Source: Chrysomallon squamiferum
Lineage: Eukaryota > Mollusca > Gastropoda > Neomphalida > Peltospiridae
DNA: 64,000 nucleotides
Direction: 5' to 3'
NCBI GenBank assembly: GCA_012295275.1
Contig: CM022670.1
Location: forward strand, 39,973,251 to 40,037,250
The stretch's first letter is position 1. Each line of letters begins with the position of its first letter. A model generated the notes under the pieces. It had not been told where the DNA came from. It made no database searches and was given only the letters and a program-made list of their open reading frames with translations. Made by a program: the position numbers and the translations under genes. Shown piece after piece: positions 60,105-64,000 of the stretch.

Positions 60105-62957
60105 GCGATCCGCGTGGCGGGCACCAGTGTACCAAACTTACACACCACATTAAAAAGAAAAACAGTTTATTTGAACAAATGGCCCTGAAAGGACTTGATA
60201 TGGCCCAGCCAGTGTGTATGTGTCATTCAGAGATTTTAGTATTCAGTCCATTCAATACACCTGGTACAGGATATAACAGTGTGCCTATAAATAATTGAAT
60301 AAATTAGATGTATGTATTTGATGTGATCGACAAGTTGTAGATGTGTCGAGACATTTTTATAAGCTGGTACGTGATATAAGTATAAAACTACAAATATGCA
60401 TTTCTGTGTTCTTTTCTCTACATCACATACTTTTATATAATTATGTAATATAAGTACGTAAGCTATTTATACTTTATTACATATTTACATGTCTGCTTTT
60501 CTGTACATATCTGCAGCACCAGCTGGTGTAATATATGAAAACAATATATATACATGTAGATGTTACATAACCGAATGACTTTCTTTACATATCGTTTAAA
60601 ACAAAACACTGCATATAATATGTATGTTACTGTTGTGTATTATGTATTTATCATTTCCAAATCCATTACCACAACTCCTTTGATACCTTTAAGCCTGGTA
60701 TTAACATGTAACTGTCTTATATATTTACCAAGTTGTCTTTACATGTCTTTAAACACTGCATAGTACGTGGTTATATAAACGGTGTCCATAAATATCATTA
60801 CGTATTTACCAAGTTTGCTTTTCTCCACTTTACAAATCCTTAAATACAGAGTTACCAGCATCTCTCACCATAAACTTGTGAACAAAAATAAACAGTGTCG
60901 GCTATAAATAAAGTGTTAGAATATTTTAAATACTTCATATCTGTATTCAGTTCAGTTACAGCAGCTTCAGATTAAAGCATCTAAAGGTATTCTAGTTAGA
61001 AGGTTTGTTTGTTCTCACAAATTAGGATTATCCTGTTAAAATTTGTTATTAGCACAAAGAGAGGATCAAGTACTTAGTTAACTAATTTCGTGCATGGTAC
61101 ATGACTGCCGTGTGTGTGTGCGTGCTTATTATGTGTGCGTGCGTGTGTATGAAGTGTTAGTGTGTGTGTATATGATAATAATGGTTTAGATATAAGATCA
61201 GTGTGAGAGAGACTAACAGCAAAATATGGATTAGTAATATAATATAAATTAAGAAGACAAAATCCGACTGTTGAAAACATTCATTTTTGATAAATATTCC
61301 TGTTTCAAGTGCTACCCAGTTTTAAATTTGATCTACATCAACCATAAGAAGAGGAAGGAGATATAAAAAAAAAAAAAAAAAAACGATATCAGATTTCCAA
61401 ACTGTATTAATATCTGTTAGTTAAAATCTCGGTGGATTTTTCTTCTTATTATTATTGTTTATTTGTGTATCAAATTTTCACTAGTTTGTCGATAAGATGA
61501 CCTACAGCAAAGTAGAACAGGATTCAAAACTGATATGGTTTCAGAGGGATTTTGACATATGCTTTGTATAACTAAATTCCGTTCTGCTTGAAAGAAAGAA
61601 CCACAACAATACCGGCTTCTTCGTTTTCCTGAAATAAAAGACCCGAACGTTAAAGTTCGCGCTATTGTTGACAGGTTACAAAAGACCGCACTTTAAAACA
61701 TCTTCCTGGATTTTACCGTATGGTCACATTTAAGATTACAACCCGTCTACCCGGAATAAAGTATTACAAGAGCAAAGAAACGAGTGTTACCATTGGCGTA
61801 TTAGGTATAATGGATAACGATATTTATGTTCTAGTTACTGAGGTATCTTCTCAGTTAGCATAAATATGCAAGTTACGTGACAGTTATGCAATAACATCTT
61901 TGTGAGGATAATATGCTATTTACATACGTTATATAAATGATCCGTGTTCAAAACTGTTCTTTGATTTAACAAGGAAACACTTATCAAAATGACTAGTGGA
62001 ACGACTTGCTATGAAATAAATATATAATTATATTTTAATTTCAACCACCTTTCATCTCAAGGAAATAACATGCAGCAAATCCTGTCTCTTGTGTTAAATG
62101 TTTTATACATGTTTATGTACTTGTATTACCTTATATTTTATTTTATTTTCTTATCTTTTTTCTCCTCTTCTTCTTTTTTTTTTTTAACGACCTTTGGCTA
62201 TTAGCAAAATATTCATTAAATTTAGATTCCATGTAAATCAATGAATGTAAATATTTCCACATATGTAATATTTCCTGTATGTAAATTTAGATTTCAAAGA
62301 TTTACGTAAGAAAAATATTTTAGGAGATTCATATAGTGAACATTATGTTGAAGAAATTCTTCTAATAATTCAATAATTAACAATGACATTAACAGTAAAA
62401 AAAAAAAAAAATAATAATAATAATAAAAAATAATAATAATTAATAAATAATAAAAAAAAAATAATAATAAATAAAAAATATATAAAAAATAAAATAAAAA
62501 TCAGAAATAAATAAAAAAAAAAGAATAAAAAAAAAGAAAGAAATCTGAAAAATAAAGACAAGCAGTTCAATGTAGATCTTGTGACTGTCAGTATTTGAAG
62601 AAACTTCAAACGAGTGAATAGTACTAATTAAATACAAGACATTCTTCTCTTTTTCTTTGCAACAGATGTTGTTCAGTGGATTATTACTGTGGACAGCGCG
62701 ACAACTTCGGTGTTGATAAACTTCTGACATTACAGGAAAGTGTATTTATCTTACAAAGGGTAAAGTTAGAATTTATAAAACTATTAGCGTTTGTGACTGC
62801 ATGGACCAACATCTGGGTGATTAGAAGCTTACTAATGTCCAAAGAGTTCGGTGTGTCAAGAAATACCAGTTCATTCTTGTTTGTTGTTTGGTACGAACGT
62901 ACTTTATTTGTTTCTTAACGACGTCTTCAATTTCTTCATAAACTGGCGCTTTAATTC

Positions 62958-63016
<59 letters not shown>

Positions 63017-63095
63017 TTTTTTCCGGTTTCAGTAACATTAGAACTTCAAATTTTGAATTTTACCTAACAACCGGACTAGGAGAGTTAGAAAAAGA
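59981..63095. other. Non-coding stretch
   Basis: AT-rich with poly-A at 60,072-60,100, a (GT)n-like patch at 61,110-61,170, A/T-rich tracts at 62,396-62,535 and (ATT)n/(TTTA)n at 62,960-63,020. No supported gene. Confidence 0.5.
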
Positions 63096-63119
63096 GATGG
63101 ACACACACACAAAATTAAA

Positions 63120-63530
63120 TAAACAAAAACCTAAACCTATGGACGTCATGACAATTCATGAAGCTGCCTGTCAGCCGACAGGATACAACGTCGTCGTTTG
63201 AATGAACAGACCGCACTACGAGCGTTTCGCATGCCACGTAACGTCATTCGTGCTGTCTTCGACATGTTCCTGTTCCCGACACGCAAACACAGGAGACTTC
63301 ATAACATATTTAAAGAGCTCGAATTTCCACTACTACATGCCTGGAACAGAACACAAACAAGTGAAGATTCAGTTTTGAAATGTCTCGTTTGAAAAGTGGT
63401 ACCGCTGAGATGTCAAGTGTGGTCGGCTTGGTGGGAAGTTCCCCGGAGACTTCGCTCAGACATTCACGGCTGGAATTCGATGTGCGTTACAAGTTAGGTA
63501 AACCAACAAAAAACCCAGATGTTTCTCTGG
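63120..63530 (+). pseudogene. Second coding-like island with in-frame stops, family unknown
   Basis: The frame starting at about 63,140 reads DVMTIHEAACQPTGYNVVV, stop, MNRPHYERFACHVTSFVLSS…, stop, NVSFEKWYR, stop, DVKCGRLGGKFPGDFAQTF to about 63,500. Composition is GC-rich compared with flanks and the reading style persists across three stops, as in an old decayed gene. The alternative frames are shorter. No family recognised. Confidence 0.3.
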
Positions 63531-63693
63531 GGATGTCGCGGATTAACACAATATTGACGCATGATTAAAAAGTGTAAATGTGTTTACCACTCGAGTTACA
63601 TTCAGTGATACGAGTACACGTATGTGCTAAGATAGGAATAATATCATGAATGAGGCTCGAAACAATTTCTTTAAAGAAGCTTTAAGGTGAACC

Positions 63694-63731
<38 letters not shown>

Positions 63732-64000
63732 GTTAATAAAAGAAATCGTTGTTAAATTGTTTGAAACAATGCTAGATTCTGTCGTAACAGATTTGTTTAG
63801 ACGTAGGAACCCCCAAAAAAAACAACAACAACAACAAAAAAAAACCCAGCCCAGCCTGCCAGACAAGAGCCATGAATTATGTTGTTAAAATTTAATTTTT
63901 TTTTTTTTTTTTTTTTTTAAACTTCATTAGTTTTATTTATTTAGAGCAGATTACTAAAAACATACCATGAAAAATGTTTTACTGTATTTATTTAATTACT
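63531..64000. other. Non-coding to window end
   Basis: Poly-T runs at 63,699-63,726 and 63,896-63,919 and AT-rich sequence. Nothing else seen. Confidence 0.5.

Overview
The window is nuclear DNA of a metazoan. Genes are split by GT-AG introns, intergenic DNA is AT-rich and packed with (AAT)n, (GA)n, (CA)n, (TTTA)n and poly-A/T tracts, and the conserved genes (Mos kinase, BABAM1/MERIT40, membralin/TMEM259, a hillarin/kyphoscoliosis-peptidase protein, an ERICH1-like protein) are animal genes. The gene set and the local expansion of cGAS-like genes suggest a lophotrochozoan, probably a mollusc; that placement is inference.

Positions 1-21,200 are a tandem segmental duplication. Unit 1 is 1-7,794, unit 2 is 7,795-17,112, and unit 3 starts at 17,113 and is incomplete. 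Each full unit carries, on the minus strand, a five-exon cGAS-like nucleotidyltransferase (cGLR, Mab-21 family, about 395 aa) with a complete catalytic triad. On the plus strand it carries small secreted six-cysteine proteins of a family I do not recognise, with spacing C-x5-C-x15-CC-x16-C-x-C. Two subfamilies exist: 'A' (tail-to-tail with the cGLR) and 'B' (head-to-head with the cGLR, first exons about 150 bp apart). The array also holds decayed pieces: a frameshifted 3' half of a cGLR, a B copy broken by a 33-bp minisatellite, and relict cysteine-rich exons inside intron 1 of the A genes. This cGLR plus secreted-peptide cassette is the best candidate for an undescribed system; a joint innate-immune role is inference.

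Positions 21,200-24,130 hold an approximately 546-bp foldback MITE, several degenerate copies of the cGLR upstream region without a gene, and a 43-bp minisatellite. From 24,135 to 40,482 there are an ERICH1-like gene (-), an intronless Mos kinase (+), BABAM1 (-) and membralin (+). Positions 45,226-57,423 hold a hillarin/KY-type gene (-) whose transglutaminase-like domain has lost its catalytic residues. The last 6.5 kb is mostly non-coding, with two GC-richer coding-like islands whose frames are interrupted.

Several conserved single-copy genes carry isolated one-base frameshifts: Mos once, membralin once in its core and probably twice in its tail, hillarin twice. The cGLR genes are clean. This pattern looks more like residual assembly indels than independent pseudogenisation. 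The exon coordinates below were derived by hand from splice signals and reading-frame phase.
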